Part shown: piece by piece, positions 44,475 to 55,687 of the stretch | Layout of the letters: every line of letters begins with the position of its first letter | Position numbering within the stretch: the first letter of the stretch is position 1 | Position numbers and translations under genes: made by a program | Notes under the pieces: generated by a model | The model's database searches: none | What the model was told of the DNA's origin: nothing | What the model saw: the letters and a program-made list of their open reading frames with translations, nothing else | Origin: Sebastes aleutianus | Lineage: Eukaryota; Chordata; Actinopteri; Perciformes; Sebastidae | Length of the DNA: 64,000 bases | Direction of reading: 5' to 3' | Assembly: GCA_916700875.1 (NCBI GenBank) | Contig: CAKAKS010000039.1 | Location: 12,344,544-12,408,543 of the forward strand

Positions 44475-45490
44475 TGGAGGAACCTGCAAAAATCAAAAAG
44501 GAATAAAAAAATAAATAAATGACTTGATAAATAAATAAATAAATATGTCATTAAATGTAGCAAAAATAATGTTACAAATAAATTTAGCCATTAATTAATT
44601 AATTGATCAAATCTGACATAAATTGATATTTTTTGTTTTAATTTGCTTCTTTATTTATTTATCTTTGTATTCATTCCCTTATTTATTTACTTTTATTTAT
44701 TTATGTATATATTTTATACATTTTTAAATGTATTGATTTATATTTGCATTTGCATTTATTTCTTTTTGCATTTTTTGTATTTATTTATACATTCTGCATT
44801 TTGCAGAATATAAAAATCTTAATATTATTTTTGCTACATTTAATGGCATATTTATTTATTTATTCATTTGATTTAGCAAAAATAATATGAAAAATAAATG
44901 TAGCCATTAATTAATTAATAAAATGACATAAATGGATATTTCTGTATTTATTTGCTTATTTATTTATCTTTGTATTATTTCCCTTATTTATTTACTCCTC
45001 TGTTTAATTTTTATTTATTCATGTGTTTATTCTTATTCCTTTTTAAATGTATTTATTTTTGCATTTGTTTTTTATGCATTTATGCATTTATCTTTTATTT
45101 ATTTCATATCTATTTTTAAATGTAAGGGACAATTATGCATAAATAAATAAATAAATACATGCATAAATACTCAGATAAATACATACATTTAAAAATAAAT
45201 AAATGCATAAATAAATCATTCAAAAATAAATGCAAAAATAAATAAATACATTTAAAAATAAATAAAAATAAATACATAAATAAATAAAAGGGAAAATTAA
45301 ACAGAAGAGTAAATAAATAAGGGAATTAATATAAAGATACAGAAATATCAATTTATGTCATATTATCAATTAATTAATGTCCACATTTATTTGTAATATT
45401 ATTTTTGCTAGATTTTATGACCTATGTATTTATTGAGACATTCATTTATTTATTTTTATTTTTTTTCATTTTGGATGGTTCCATCCTCCA
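44475..45490. mobile_element. T-family palindromic element, 1016 bp, TA-flanked
   Basis: TA (44473-44474) is followed by TGGAGGAACCTGCC, and the right end ...ATCCTCCA is followed by TA (45491-45492). The interior is a long imperfect palindrome of taaataaat words with mirrored landmarks. Examples are tgacataaattgatat against atatcaatttatgtcat, and ttatttatttactcctctg against agaagagtaaataaataag. Part of the left half seems internally duplicated (44580-44700 and 44880-45010). The Tyr- and Phe-rich frame at 44932-45150 is a by-product. Confidence 0.85.
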
Positions 45491-45927
45491 TAAATCTGAA
45501 CTGTAGAAAGTGTCAGTCTTTTCACAATCATTGAATTAACCTCTTATGTGTTGACGTGTTAAGATAATCATACTCATTATTAGGTGTATTTTAAACTAGA
45601 GATAATTTCAAAACTGGTACGCTGAGGCCAAATAAGTCAAAAAGTCATTTATTTACATGTTTATTTCCAGCAAATTGTCTCAAAAAGGTCAAACATGACA
45701 TGATGGAAACGTCACATGACTTCTATCTAACCCTGACCCCTCACACCAACAGTGGGTGTATATATAACCTGGCTAAGGGTTGCAAACAATGTCCAATCAC
45801 ACAGGTGCACATCCTGAACTAATGAACAGGAGGAGGAAACTAAACCAAGCACAGCAGCTTGAAATAATCATTTTAATTAAGAGGAACGGGTTGAATGCTG
45901 AGTCAGCTTTGACCTGGTGCAGCATTA

Positions 45928-46117
45928 TGGAGGATGGAACCTGCCAAAATAAAAAAATAGATGAATGAACAAATAAGTGATTCAATAAATAAATAAAGAT
46001 GTACATTAATATTAATGGCTACACTTATTTTTAATATTATTTTTGCTACATTTAATGACATATTTATTTATTTATTGAGCCATTTATTTATTTATACATT
46101 TATTTATTCATCCTCCA
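45928..46117. mobile_element. T-family palindromic element, minimal 190-bp copy, TA-flanked
   Basis: TA (45926-45927) + TGGAGGATGGAACCTGCC at the left; ATCCTCCA + TA (46118-46119) at the right. The interior pairs tgattcaataaataaataaa with tttatttatttattgagcca. This is the shortest clean copy and gives the clearest TA target duplication. Confidence 0.85.
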
Positions 46118-46119
46118 TA

Positions 46120-46605
46120 CAGAATTCCCTCCACATCAAGGATGAATAAATCAAATATTACTAGTTCTCCATTACACTGGAAATGTCTTTTGAGTATCAA
46201 ATAAAGTCAGCTTGTTTTATTTATTTATTTGCTTTTATTTATTTGCACATATACATATACATGTATATAAAAAGACAGTTAGAATAAAGAAACGTTGATC
46301 ATTTTGCAGGAGAGGTTAGAAGAGAAAAACAGCTTATAGATAAGATACATCCCTTATACGATATCAATAGTCATACTTAGAAAAGAAAAAAGGATAAAAA
46401 AGGTAAAAACAATATGCATAATTCATCAAAGATTCAAGACTAAGCAGTAATAAAAATTGATAGAAATGTACAACTTACATGGACTGTGTCTGAAATCATT
46501 CACTCATTCACTACTCACTATACAGAGGTTCTATGTAGAGGAATATATAGTGAGCTCATCGGTAAAATTTCTGTCGCACAATTAAAACGTGCCAGATCAA
46601 CGTCT
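46120..46605. other. No gene recognised
   Basis: AT-rich sequence with tttatttattt runs near 46220-46250. No termini seen. Confidence 0.4.
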
Positions 46606-46671
46606 GCTGGTGGACCATCCATAATAAATACCAACATGTCTTTTTGTATGCAATAAATACATATGTAAGAT
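46606..46671 (+). repeat. Dispersed 66-bp repeat, copy 1
   Basis: It shares tctgctggtggaccatccat, taccaacatgtctttttgt and ataaatacatatgta with 49515-49580 at near identity, in the same orientation. Confidence 0.75.
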
Positions 46672-48031
46672 ATTTTGTTGATTTGCCTCTGCAGCATGTA
46701 TATGGCTAGGGCTTTTATTGTGAAAAGTAAGATTTAACGGTGGGGGCAATAAGCGTATTTTCCCAAATTAATAAATACATATTGTTCTGCTGGTCCAATC
46801 ATCTATTAATGCTTAACATTGCAAAGATTGTATAGAGAAAATCTGTCCCAATTCAAGCCCCTCTGGAACGGATATTAATTATTTACCACCAACCTCATTC
46901 CTGCTCTCAGCGGACTGAATATTAGCTCAAACTTTCCAACTGTCTACCAACTATTTAGCACATGGTGTTTGATCTTAATGCCTGTTAAAGCAACAAAACA
47001 AGCTTAGCAGTTACTACCTTGGTGGATCCCCATCTGGCTCAAACGATCATGAGTGCACCTGCAGTTCGGAGGATGACCTTTGACCTGCAGCTTCTACTAT
47101 AGTCATACATCATATTCACATTCACATTCAGTGTTTTCTTACTTTACATTTCAAACTGAATATTGTTTCTCAGAGACCAGTAATGCTGAACTGTGGTTCT
47201 CTACCACTAGAGTGTCTAAGCACACACATAGCTTGGAGATGCACAATATACAAATACATGAATAATTGAATATGTGTTGATGCCCAAACAAAGCTGAGGC
47301 TTACTGTCGGATAGCATCGTAGTTTCACTTGAGACAAAGAAGCTGCTTTTATTTCTCTGCTGTTTTCTTACTAAAGCTATCCTAAATAAACATTTGGCAC
47401 AAAGGTCTGGTCCCAAAGTACTTATTTGAAAGTTTCATCAAAGTGTCAAAGTCCAACATCCTAATAATTTCAAAAGCGGCGCGGTGAAATTGGCGGTACG
47501 CAGACGTCCGCACTGAGCTCTACGTGTACACCCTCCGATGACGTCACGGACGTGGAAAGTATAATTTTGTCTTTACACTTTTAATTTCATTAAATTTCCT
47601 GTTTTAATTCAGATCTTTCCATGTTTTCTGAATGAGTATCACAGTATTGAGGGTACTGTGACACTTCTGCAGTTGCACCTTCTTTGGCACAAATTCTTCA
47701 CTGTAATTGGTTCTGCGAGCTCATTTGTATGGAAATGAACTCTAAACAGTGTTTGGAAAGAAATCAATACAAAAACGTCCGGTATGCATGGTCACAACTC
47801 TAGTTATGTGCTGACCATCAGCAACGTGCTGTAATTCAGACATGCTGGTTTCGTCTGCTGTGTGTATGTTTCCACCTGTCACCCCCCCAAAAACATGATA
47901 ACGACTGGAAAAAGATAAGAAAACCCAACTGTGCTGGTTACACAAACAAACATGGCAATCTTGTGAAAAGAGAGAAAATACAGATGGATAAACAGCTGAA
48001 ATACTTAACTAACAGTGATGAAAAACACCAA
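46672..48031. other. No gene recognised
   Basis: Short frames only. A GC-richer, CpG-containing stretch near 47475-47560 (gcggcgcggtg, gatgacgtcacggacgtg) has a CRE-like TGACGTCA but no other promoter support. Confidence 0.4.
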
Positions 48032-48035
48032 TTAA

Positions 48036-48971
48036 CCCTCTGAGACCCACAATAGACCCGTTTTTGTCTGTTTTAGGGGGGTACAGAGGGTCTTTTTCCA
48101 ATTGTTCTAGTCATAAACCAGAAATAAACATGAATTAATGAATGAATTAATTAAAATAATTGTAAAAGTGTATAAGGGTTTAGAACATGATGATAGAAGT
48201 ATATGATGTTCATCCCCATGCTCAATTATGTCTCATAAATTGTTGCAGCATTTTTGGGATTATACCATTTGTTACACAGATTTGGTGCAAAATTTAACCA
48301 TTTTTTACCAATGGAGAATTGATAAAAATGATCAATACGCCCTCCAAAATACCACTTTAGGACACCAAGACCTTGAGGAACACCATCGAAAAAGCCACGC
48401 TGTGATTTGGGATCAAAAGTTTTGACATTTTGAAATTTCTGCAAGAATTGCATTTTTCTGCAATTGGATGGCGAGCACTTCTGTTGTGTAAACTGCTCAG
48501 AAACCCCCTTATTGTCAATCTAGCTTGGAAAGCCATCCATCCTCTGAATGCTCTAGGTCTCTAGCTTGTGGCTGTAAAGTTTCATGAGGCTGTGATTATC
48601 CTAGAGGTCACCACAGGTCATTTTATACAGTGAGGTCAAGTTTCAAAAAATGGTCTCACTATGGGGACTAACATCATCACACATGAATACAGCTGGGCTC
48701 ATTGGATCCACAAGAGTCTCAGCTTTATAGTGATACCCAATTTATGTAATTTAAGACTTTTTAGGGACCCCAGTATGCAGAAATATTCAGATACACCATT
48801 TTAGAATAGGAGAGAATAACACATTTCTACTGCATGAAAAAAAACTGCATGTGATTATCATAAAGTGGGCATGTCTGTAAAGGGGAGACTCGTGGGTACC
48901 CATAGAACCCATTTTCATTCACATATCTCGAGGTCAGAGGTCAAGGGAGACTGTAAAGTCGGGTCTCAGGG
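48036..48971. mobile_element. TTAA-flanked element with CCCTCTGAGACCC ends
   Basis: TTAA (48032-48035) precedes CCCTCTGAGACCCACAA. The right end GTCGGGTCTCAGGG is followed by TTAA (48972-48975), and its reverse complement CCCTGAGACCCGAC is the mirrored end with a 2-bp gap. TTAA suggests piggyBac-type mobilisation (inference). Near the right end, 48842-48945 carries the Q-family module gggtacccatagaaccca and aggtcagaggtcaaggga. No transposase frame is present. Confidence 0.7.
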
Positions 48972-48975
48972 TTAA

Positions 48976-49514
48976 GGGGAGAAATTAAAAGGCTTTACTG
49001 AACAGTATGAGAACAGGGAGGATAAAGTGGACTTCACTGTGCTGTAATTAATTTCCTGTGCGGCAGAAGGAACGCAGGTGTAAGCAGAGCAGATAACTTC
49101 CTGTACGACGTGAGTTCCAGAGTCAGAATATAAACACACAACAGACCCGACGAGTGTCAACAGACGGTGATAACAACTCTTCCAGTGAGCTCAGAGGACC
49201 GGGACACTCCCCCTCATTTATTCTTTAATCTTGTGGCGGCGCTGAGTGTCCCTCCCCGGGTTCATTTAACAAACTGATAAGGAAAAGAGCAGCCAACTTA
49301 ACACCTGCCACTGGAAAATACGGCTATCAGTTCAGAGAGTGAATCACAGATAAGAGGAGTTAACACAGGCCGGTCCATAAAACACCAGCCACTAAGAGCA
49401 AATGAACCCCTTAAGAGCAATAAAGGGAAGGCTTGGTCCACTGACAGTATTCCCTCACGAAGTAGTATACTTCAAGTTTATTTAATGAAGTATACTTAAG
49501 TAAAGTATATTCAA
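48976..49514. other. No gene recognised
   Basis: Unique-looking sequence, with TATACTT-type words at 49460-49515. Confidence 0.4.
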
Positions 49515-49580
49515 GTCTGCTGGTGGACCATCCATAATAAATACCAACATGTCTTTTTGTGTGTGATAAATACATATGTA
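49515..49580 (+). repeat. Dispersed 66-bp repeat, copy 2
   Basis: Matches 46606-46671 (see there). Here it is embedded between TATACTT-type words, which suggests the 66 bp belongs to that larger repeat family. Confidence 0.75.
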
Positions 49581-49681
49581 TTAAACCACGACTATATATC
49601 TCGATCAAAGATTAAGTACAAGTATAAACCAAGTATACGTAGACTTGTCTGTATACTTGTCAGTATAAGCCAAGTAAATTC

Positions 49682-49740
49682 ATTCACATATCTTGAGGTC
49701 AGAGGTCAAGGGACCCCTTTGAAAATGGCAATGACAGTTT
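49682..49740 (-). repeat. Q-family module fragment
   Basis: The words cattcacatatcttgaggtc, agaggtcaagggacccc and tttgaaaatggcaatg are the reverse complement of the Q internal module at about 15580-15640. Confidence 0.65.
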
Positions 49741-49800
49741 ATCCTCGTGATCCCGACTGTGTCTCGGGGGTTAACAGCTAGAGGAGTACCTAGAGTAGTT

Positions 49801-49864
49801 TGATGCGTAGTGCTACTGACCAAACATCAGTTTTTGACAAGTTGGGAGTGAGAATGTGTTGCTT
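49801..49864 (-). repeat. R-family E-type terminus, reversed
   Basis: The words ctgaccaaacatcag and acaagttgggagtgagaatg are the inverse of the E terminus (cattctcactcccaac). No matching opposite end is apparent nearby. Confidence 0.6.
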
Positions 49865-50496
49865 TTGTGGCTATGAATTGTGGGTAACTCCATCAAGCAA
49901 AGTTTGCAGCATCTCAGCAAAAAAGTGCAGAGAAAAAGTCAGAGCAGTGCAGCACCGATCGCTCACAGACTTATCGGGAACACGGATCACAGTGTGAGTC
50001 CTGGAGGCTAGACGTGGGGAGTAAGTATGGATCTGCAGAGCAGCTAAAGCTGAGGTGATCAGAGCACAATCAGTCCCAAACAGCTGTCAATAACATTTTG
50101 TCAATTTTTCTTGCCTGGAAAATGTAATAACGTGTCATTTTTTCTCTGATTGCCTCCCTGTTAATCCTGTTTTCTGCATTTAAACGCTGCCTCTCAATCC
50201 CCAGCATCCTGCCCGATGTTGCAATCAAGTCATGTGGATTGGAAGGTGGTAATGGGGGGGATTACCATGGAAACCACTTCACGTCATCTGGCAACACAAG
50301 GCAGTTATATGAGTGCAGAGTTACGGGAGTGAGGTTAAGAAGATGTTGTGTACATTATGGTCAACACAGCACTGAATGCATTAAATTAGAATTTAAAGTC
50401 AAAGTGAAACTTGAATTCCCGTTATCTGTGTATGGACTGTAATAGTGCTGCAGCTATAGTTCATAGTTTGAGAGGATAAAACAGTTTTATAACTGT
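49865..50496. other. No gene recognised
   Basis: Short frames only. Confidence 0.4.
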
Positions 50497-50590
50497 CTCA
50501 TAAAAATTGCATTCCCATGCAACTAAACTGCACTATGAATTACGTTTCAAGGGAAACATATTTTGTCACAGATTACGTGGCCACACCACT
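50497..50590 (+). repeat. R-family head segment
   Basis: The words tgtctcataaaaattgc, attcccatgcaactaaac and tttgtcacagattacgtg match the R head at 23386 and 52546. It lies directly left of the foldback element. Confidence 0.65.
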
Positions 50591-50600
50591 GTTGTCCCGT

Positions 50601-51519
50601 GTCAACCCATTCTCACTCCCAACTCGCCAAATACCACCGTTTGGTCAGCGCTGCCCGGCATTGGAAACCTTCTCACGGGGGCTTTAGCAACAGTATGTGA
50701 CCAACCGGGCTTTCAACTAACTCCAATGTAAACCCACCCCAGCGTTATTCGATGGTCGGAGCAGTGACGTAGTATTAATAGAGTGAAAGTCCGTTCAGGG
50801 CGGGAGGGAGGGGAGGGGGATGAGTCAAAGAAACACAAGACTTTCAACCAAGAGACCGCTGTTCATGTCCCGTGTGAAACTAAAAGTAACTCGTTGACTT
50901 ATTTGTGTATCAGTGAAGTTAACCATGACCGCTCACACATTCTCACTCCCAACTCATCGAATACCGCCACTTTGTCAGCGCCCCTAAGCATCGGAGATCG
51001 ACACACGGGCTACCCCTCTAGCGTTACCCTTGGACGGACCAGGGACAGCGTGTCAATATACGCTCATTGCATAGTGTCCTTTCAAAATAAACTTCCGTTT
51101 TCACAGGAAGTTAGGTTTAGGCAACACAACTACTTAGGTAGGGTTAGGAAACGGTTAACTTAACGACGTTAACTTCACTGACTAACCACTCGATACCGAC
51201 GAGTCATGTGACTATCGACTGATGTGACAAAATACCTTTAGTTACCTTTAGTTTCACGCGGGACACAAACAGCGGTCTCCTGGTTTAAAGTCTTGTGTTT
51301 GTTTGAACCGTCCAGCTCCCCTCCCTCCCGCCCTGAACGGACTCCCACTCTATTAATACTACGTCTCTGCTCCGACCGTCGAATAACGCTGCGGGTGAGT
51401 TCACATTGGAGTTAGTTGAAAGCCTGGTTTGTCACATACTGTCGCTAAAGAGCGCCTCCGTGCATCGGTTTCCGATGCCGAGGGGCGCTGACCAAACGGG
51501 AACGAGAACGGGTTGGTTA
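50601..51519. mobile_element. R-family foldback element with ~300-bp inverted arms
   Basis: The left arm (from gtcaacccattctcac through tccgttcagggcgggaggg to cccgtgtgaaactaaaag) is repeated inverted in the right arm (51220-51519, with cctcccgccctgaacgg and gagaacgggttggtt). Between them is another direct copy of the terminal domain (50937-51065, cacattctcactcccaac). The central R words acttccgttttcacaggaag and gttaggtttaggcaacac follow. Open frames here are readings through the repeat. Confidence 0.82.
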
Positions 51520-52545
51520 CAACAGGTTGAAATCGTTGCTCCACTGGGTATATACATTTTAGACATCACCTCCTACCCAGCCAACAATAAACAAACTATA
51601 CTTCATATTACCACAGAATCAATGTGCTGCTCATAGAGAGAGATAAACCCACTCAGCTCTTTTTCACATTCACAGTTTAGTTCACCTCTAATCAACTAAT
51701 CAAGCAGCTGTTTAACAAGTCAGTGAAATCAGTGTTGTTTATTTTTATTGTCTGACTCAGTGGAGGGCTGAAGAGTTGGTCCCAGACAGGTTTTGTGTCG
51801 TCCTGCTGTTTGGTCAGAGGAGATGACTTCCCAGTGGGGGCCGTCGTCTGTCTCTTTCTGTCCCTGGATCCAGATGAATGCCTCAAAATGATAGAAATTT
51901 AGCCAAAGAGACATCACAGATGGTGTGTGTGGCAGCGTGAACCGCCCCTCCGGTGAACCATCCTCCACAGCTCCTGATCTCTCCGTCCCCCCCCCGGGGA
52001 ACTGAAGCTGGTGGAGTTATGAGAGTGTGACCAATCCTCTCTGGAGACATTCATCACTGTCATGAAGAGCCACAAACAGAAGCGTATAATTTAAAACAAC
52101 AGCAACAGAGTATGACTTCCTGTCTCTTTGCTCCTTTACATTGTACCTGAATCCAACTTTTACACAATCAATTCTGCACTTTTAAACCCTTTTCAACATT
52201 TCATATTGAGAACAACAGAATAAGTAACTTTAAGGAGTAAAATAAACACACAAAGACAAGTCTGAAGTGTTGTTTTACCCTCCTTGGTCAACATTAATCA
52301 TATATAAAACTTAATTTAACTTTAAAACAGTCTGTAATCTTGAAGATTACAAAGTAGGAGAGGTAGAGATATAAAACTCAACAATCTAAAAGGACCTGGA
52401 TTCATATGAGGTGTGCATATATAAAGAGATGGTTATGATCATTTGAATATGTTTTTAAGGGATGTTTGGCCACAAGTGCATGTAGATAGTATAGAGAATC
52501 TAAAACTACAGTCGTGGTACAAACAGTACAAAGGTGATGCTCACC
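51520..52545. other. No gene recognised apart from a candidate minus-strand frame
   Basis: See the entry at 51729-51968. The remainder is AT-rich with no termini. Confidence 0.4.
51729..51968 (-). other. Candidate coding segment, unrecognised (minus strand)
   Basis: An open frame of 79 residues starting Met-Glu-Asp-Gly-Ser-Pro-Glu-Gly shows mixed composition with Trp, His and Cys scattered through it, unlike the low-complexity shadows elsewhere. It includes a Trp-Ile-Gln-Gly-Gln-Lys-Glu-Thr-Asp-Asp stretch. I recognise no family, and the upstream context has no clear splice or promoter signal. It may be chance. Confidence 0.18.
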
Positions 52546-52935
52546 AGCCCTGTCTCCTATAAATGATGTTCCCATACAATGAAAATGCGTTGTTAAAAGC
52601 GCTTTGAGGGAAACGTTCCTTCTCACGGATTACGTTTGTTTTTATTGTATCACAAATTTGTTTGTAATGAGTCTGGGTCGGAGTGGATGGATGGGTCAAA
52701 CAAACACAGGACTTCCATTTCAGGAGACCGCTGTTAGTGTCCCGTGAGAAATTATAAGTCAACGTTGACTTATTTTCACATTACGTTTAACGTTACGTAA
52801 CATCCTTATTTTAAGCCAAACCATGATGTTTTGCTAAACATAACCAAGCGGTGTTGTTGTGTTTTCGTTTTGTGTCAATTCACAACATTAATCAGGTGTA
52901 TAAAACGGTTTAAAACTGTGATCGTAATCCGGGAG
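52546..52935 (+). repeat. R-family copy, head plus core
   Basis: Head: gccctgtctcctataaatg, tgaGGGAAACGTTCC-type text. Core: aaacacaggacttcc, aggagaccgctgttag, aacgttgacttatttt, ttacgtttaacgttacgtaa, gccaaaccatgatg and aaccaagcggtgttg. This is the most complete head-to-core arrangement in the window. Confidence 0.78.
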
Positions 52936-53325
52936 AAAATACCTTGAAGAAAAAACAACGGACTTCGGATCACCAGAGCACTGGTTCAGGATTTGTTTCC
53001 CACCCTCACTAAAGTCTGTTTACTCCACTAATTTAATGGTCAAACTGTCCGTTAAAGAAGTCTTCATGGTGTTGCTTATTAAATTAGTTTGTCCTCTTCT
53101 TTCTGGGTCAAACATGATTCTGCAAAAACAATCTATGTGTTCACTTTTGTCTTTATAAGATGACTTAGATAGAAGTAATAAAGTGATAAAACAATAAAGT
53201 TACAGCCTGCGTCACCTGACTGTAAAGAAGTGATTGGATCAAAGGTCACTAAATGTCAACATGAGTTCATCTTTAATTTTATTTCGTTTCTGAAGACGAA
53301 ACACAGAATCAGGTGATAACAGCCA

Positions 53326-53383
53326 GCGGTGGAAGAAGTACTCAGATCTATTACTGCAGTAATAGTACCAATACCACGGTGAC
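53326..53383 (+). repeat. Dispersed repeat fragment (agtactcagatc family)
   Basis: The words agcggtggaagaagtactca and taccaataccacggtg match 26876-26935. It is cut at the right by a V-SINE. Confidence 0.62.
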
Positions 53384-53392
53384 GCATGTCAC

Positions 53393-53622
53393 GCTGACAT
53401 TGGGCGAAGGCGGGGTACAACCTGGACAGGTCGCCAGCCTATCACAGGGCTGACACATAGAGACAGACATCCATTCACGCTCACATTCACACCTACGGGA
53501 CATTTAGAGTCAACAATGAACCTAACCTGCATGTCTTTGGACTGTGGGAGGAAACCGGAGAACCTGGAGAAAACCCACGCCAACACGGGGAGAACATGCA
53601 AACTTCACACAGAAGGACCCCT
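53393..53622 (-). mobile_element. V-SINE/DANA-like SINE, truncated
   Basis: Reverse complement of the SINE body: cattgggcgaaggcgggg, gacaggtcgccag, tttggactgtgggaggaaac and gggagaacatgcaaac. Both the tRNA head and the GATG tail are missing. It lies between two other repeat families. Confidence 0.88.
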
Positions 53623-53627
53623 AATTT

Positions 53628-54425
53628 CTGCTCCAGTCTTTTCAAAATAAAACTACTTAGTTAGGTTTAGTAAAAGACGGTGGTATGGGTTAAAATAACT
53701 CAAGTAGTGCTGTAACTTAAGTACTGAAGTTACGTGATAATTAAATCAACGTTGACTTCTGGTTTCACACGGGACATGAACAGCAGTCTCCTGGTGAAGT
53801 CCTGTGTTTTTTGACCCACACATCCACCCAAACCTCCTCACTACTGTCATAGCCCGGCTCCTAGGCCATGACAAATACGGGAAAGGACGCAGTGATTGAT
53901 TGTAAATTTAAGATATTTATTACAAATAAATTAAGGATATACAGAAATAACTACAAATGTGGAGTGTGTCAGTCAGTAACATCAGTAATGTAGATGTGGA
54001 TGTGTGAGCATGATGAAGTGTGATGTGTTGTAAGTGGAAACTAAAGAAAAGTCAAACAAAGGCAGCCCGGCAGGTTCTGACAGGGATGAGTCCAGGTGAA
54101 GGAAAAGAGGGCAGAGCAGCACTTGATTGGGGCTTTTATACTCAGGACGCGCCAGCATCAGGTGCTCTGCATCAGGCATCCTCTCCCGTGATACCTTCAA
54201 GGACACAGGGAAAGAATGAATGGCCAAATCCACACTGGCATCTCAGTAGTGAGGCAGGGGCCGTCACACTACGCAGCATTCGCCGCTCTCTATACTTACC
54301 AGTTCACAATTACATGGATTACATACAAATTGATTTCATGTTGACCATCACAAAAATATGTGCAATTTGTGTCTATGTACACAAATCAATACATACACCA
54401 ATACAACTGCTGTGCGACTGGGCTG
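53628..54425 (+). repeat. R-family copy split by a solo LTR
   Basis: The left part (53628-53844) has ccagtcttttcaaaataaa, acttagttaggtttag, ggtttcacacgggac and cagcagtctcctgg. The right part (54269-54425) has tctatacttaccagttcaca, attgatttcatg and ctgctgtgcgactgggct. The same order occurs, without the LTR, at 5353-5740. Confidence 0.75.
53845..54268 (-). mobile_element. Solo LTR, Gypsy-like, minus strand (424 bp)
   Basis: It starts TGTCATAGCC and ends GGCCGTCACA on the plus strand, with CTAC direct repeats at 53841-53844 and 54269-54272. On the minus strand it reads TGTGACGG..., contains TATAAAA near 54140 and AATAAA near 53910, and ends TATGACA, so transcription signals fit a minus-strand LTR. 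The pre-insertion site is seen in the related R copy at 5580-5610, which has no LTR. The frames at 53982-54233 and 54020-54436 are readings through the LTR. Confidence 0.82.
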
Positions 54426-54906
54426 AATTATCTTGATGCAACAGCTGCAGCAGCCTCCCGATAGATTTAAATAAACCTATTCATCAATTGAAGCCTGAAT
54501 ATTTTTGAATAATAAGAAGAAATATTGTTTATCTGCACATCTGTAATATTCTTTTCTTGTGTTTTGACCTGGGATTATCTTATTCATTATTCTGCAAGCA
54601 CATGAATAAACTAACAACATATTACAGCGTTTATATTCAGTTTGACTGTTTTGTAGATTAATTCATGAAAAGCTCTTTGATGGAATGATTCTTGTTGTAC
54701 AGTTTGTTTCCACGTCTCAAAGCAGGATGTCTGATGTGCACCTGTATTTTTAAGTTAAACTTTACTTATTTTTATTTATATATTGTTATCACAATGTTGC
54801 TACGTATACAGCTCGGTATACACATTTCTTTATTCTGGTAGATCTTTACTTATTGTATGTACATTTTTGTTTTTATTTAACACTTGCTTTAGTAATTGTG
54901 CCAAGG
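54426..54906. other. No gene recognised
   Basis: AT-rich sequence with no supported feature. Confidence 0.4.
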
Positions 54907-55687
54907 AAGAATACCGAATAAAAATAACAAGTTATTAACATTTCACTGGCTGATAACATGTAGTGTGGGGGTAAACAGGCAGTCAGCATGGTTTAATTAT
55001 TAAGATTATTTAAACTTAATTAAAGTAAAACAATGAGTATTTAACAAGCATTCGCAATGAAGACAGTTGGCTTCACGAAAAACTATGGTCCTATGAGCAG
55101 AGAGCCGCCGTACTGCAGCACTAATGAGCAACAGACCCCAGTTTAAAAGTGCGTTAAAGTCCCGTCACCAACCGGCGGTCATTATAAGTGGATGTGCGAC
55201 TCGGCGTGCTGTGTAGTATCAGGATAGTTGGCCCCAGTGGGATCTGAACATCTGACCCTGCTGAACATAATGACCTCAGTCCGGACTTCAGCTCCGTATC
55301 CGGCCCCTCAGGCCTCTCTTCCTTTACTCTGGATAATAACGGACTCTTATTCCCCAAACAGAGGAAGTTCTGTGAATTTTAATAACAACAAAGAGTCAAA
55401 ATATCCAGATTTTAACACAGCATTTGTCTCAAATTGTAGTTTACCATGTTTTTTTTGCAATCTTTGGGAGTTGCAGTTGCGGAGCTCTCTGTACTCCTCA
55501 GCATCAGCGTCAAGGACTGTATGTCACATCACCCACCATAATTAGTGATTATTTTATCAAACGGTTAATTATTATAACCGTCTGCCTTGTTGCACAGTCT
55601 GAAGACATGCATTGTGGGGCAATTGAGTACGTCCAATTAGCTGAGGTCTCTACATCTACACAAAATCCACATACTATGCACTTTGCA
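54907..55687 (-). repeat. Element X, copy 2 (inverted relative to copy 1)
   Basis: Reverse complement of 33617-34424 over nearly its whole length with few small differences, for example a shortened asp-type segment near 55265 (agaaagaccctgactgg missing). It is flanked on the right by R-family head sequence (gcagccctgtatcctaaaa). Confidence 0.82.

Noticed and set aside
44932..45150. 72-residue Ile/Phe/Tyr-rich frame resembling a small membrane protein
   Set aside because: It is the tttattta-rich interior of a T-family palindrome.
47510..47560. CRE-like TGACGTCA as a promoter
   Set aside because: A single 8-bp match without TATA, initiator or adjacent exon is expected by chance.
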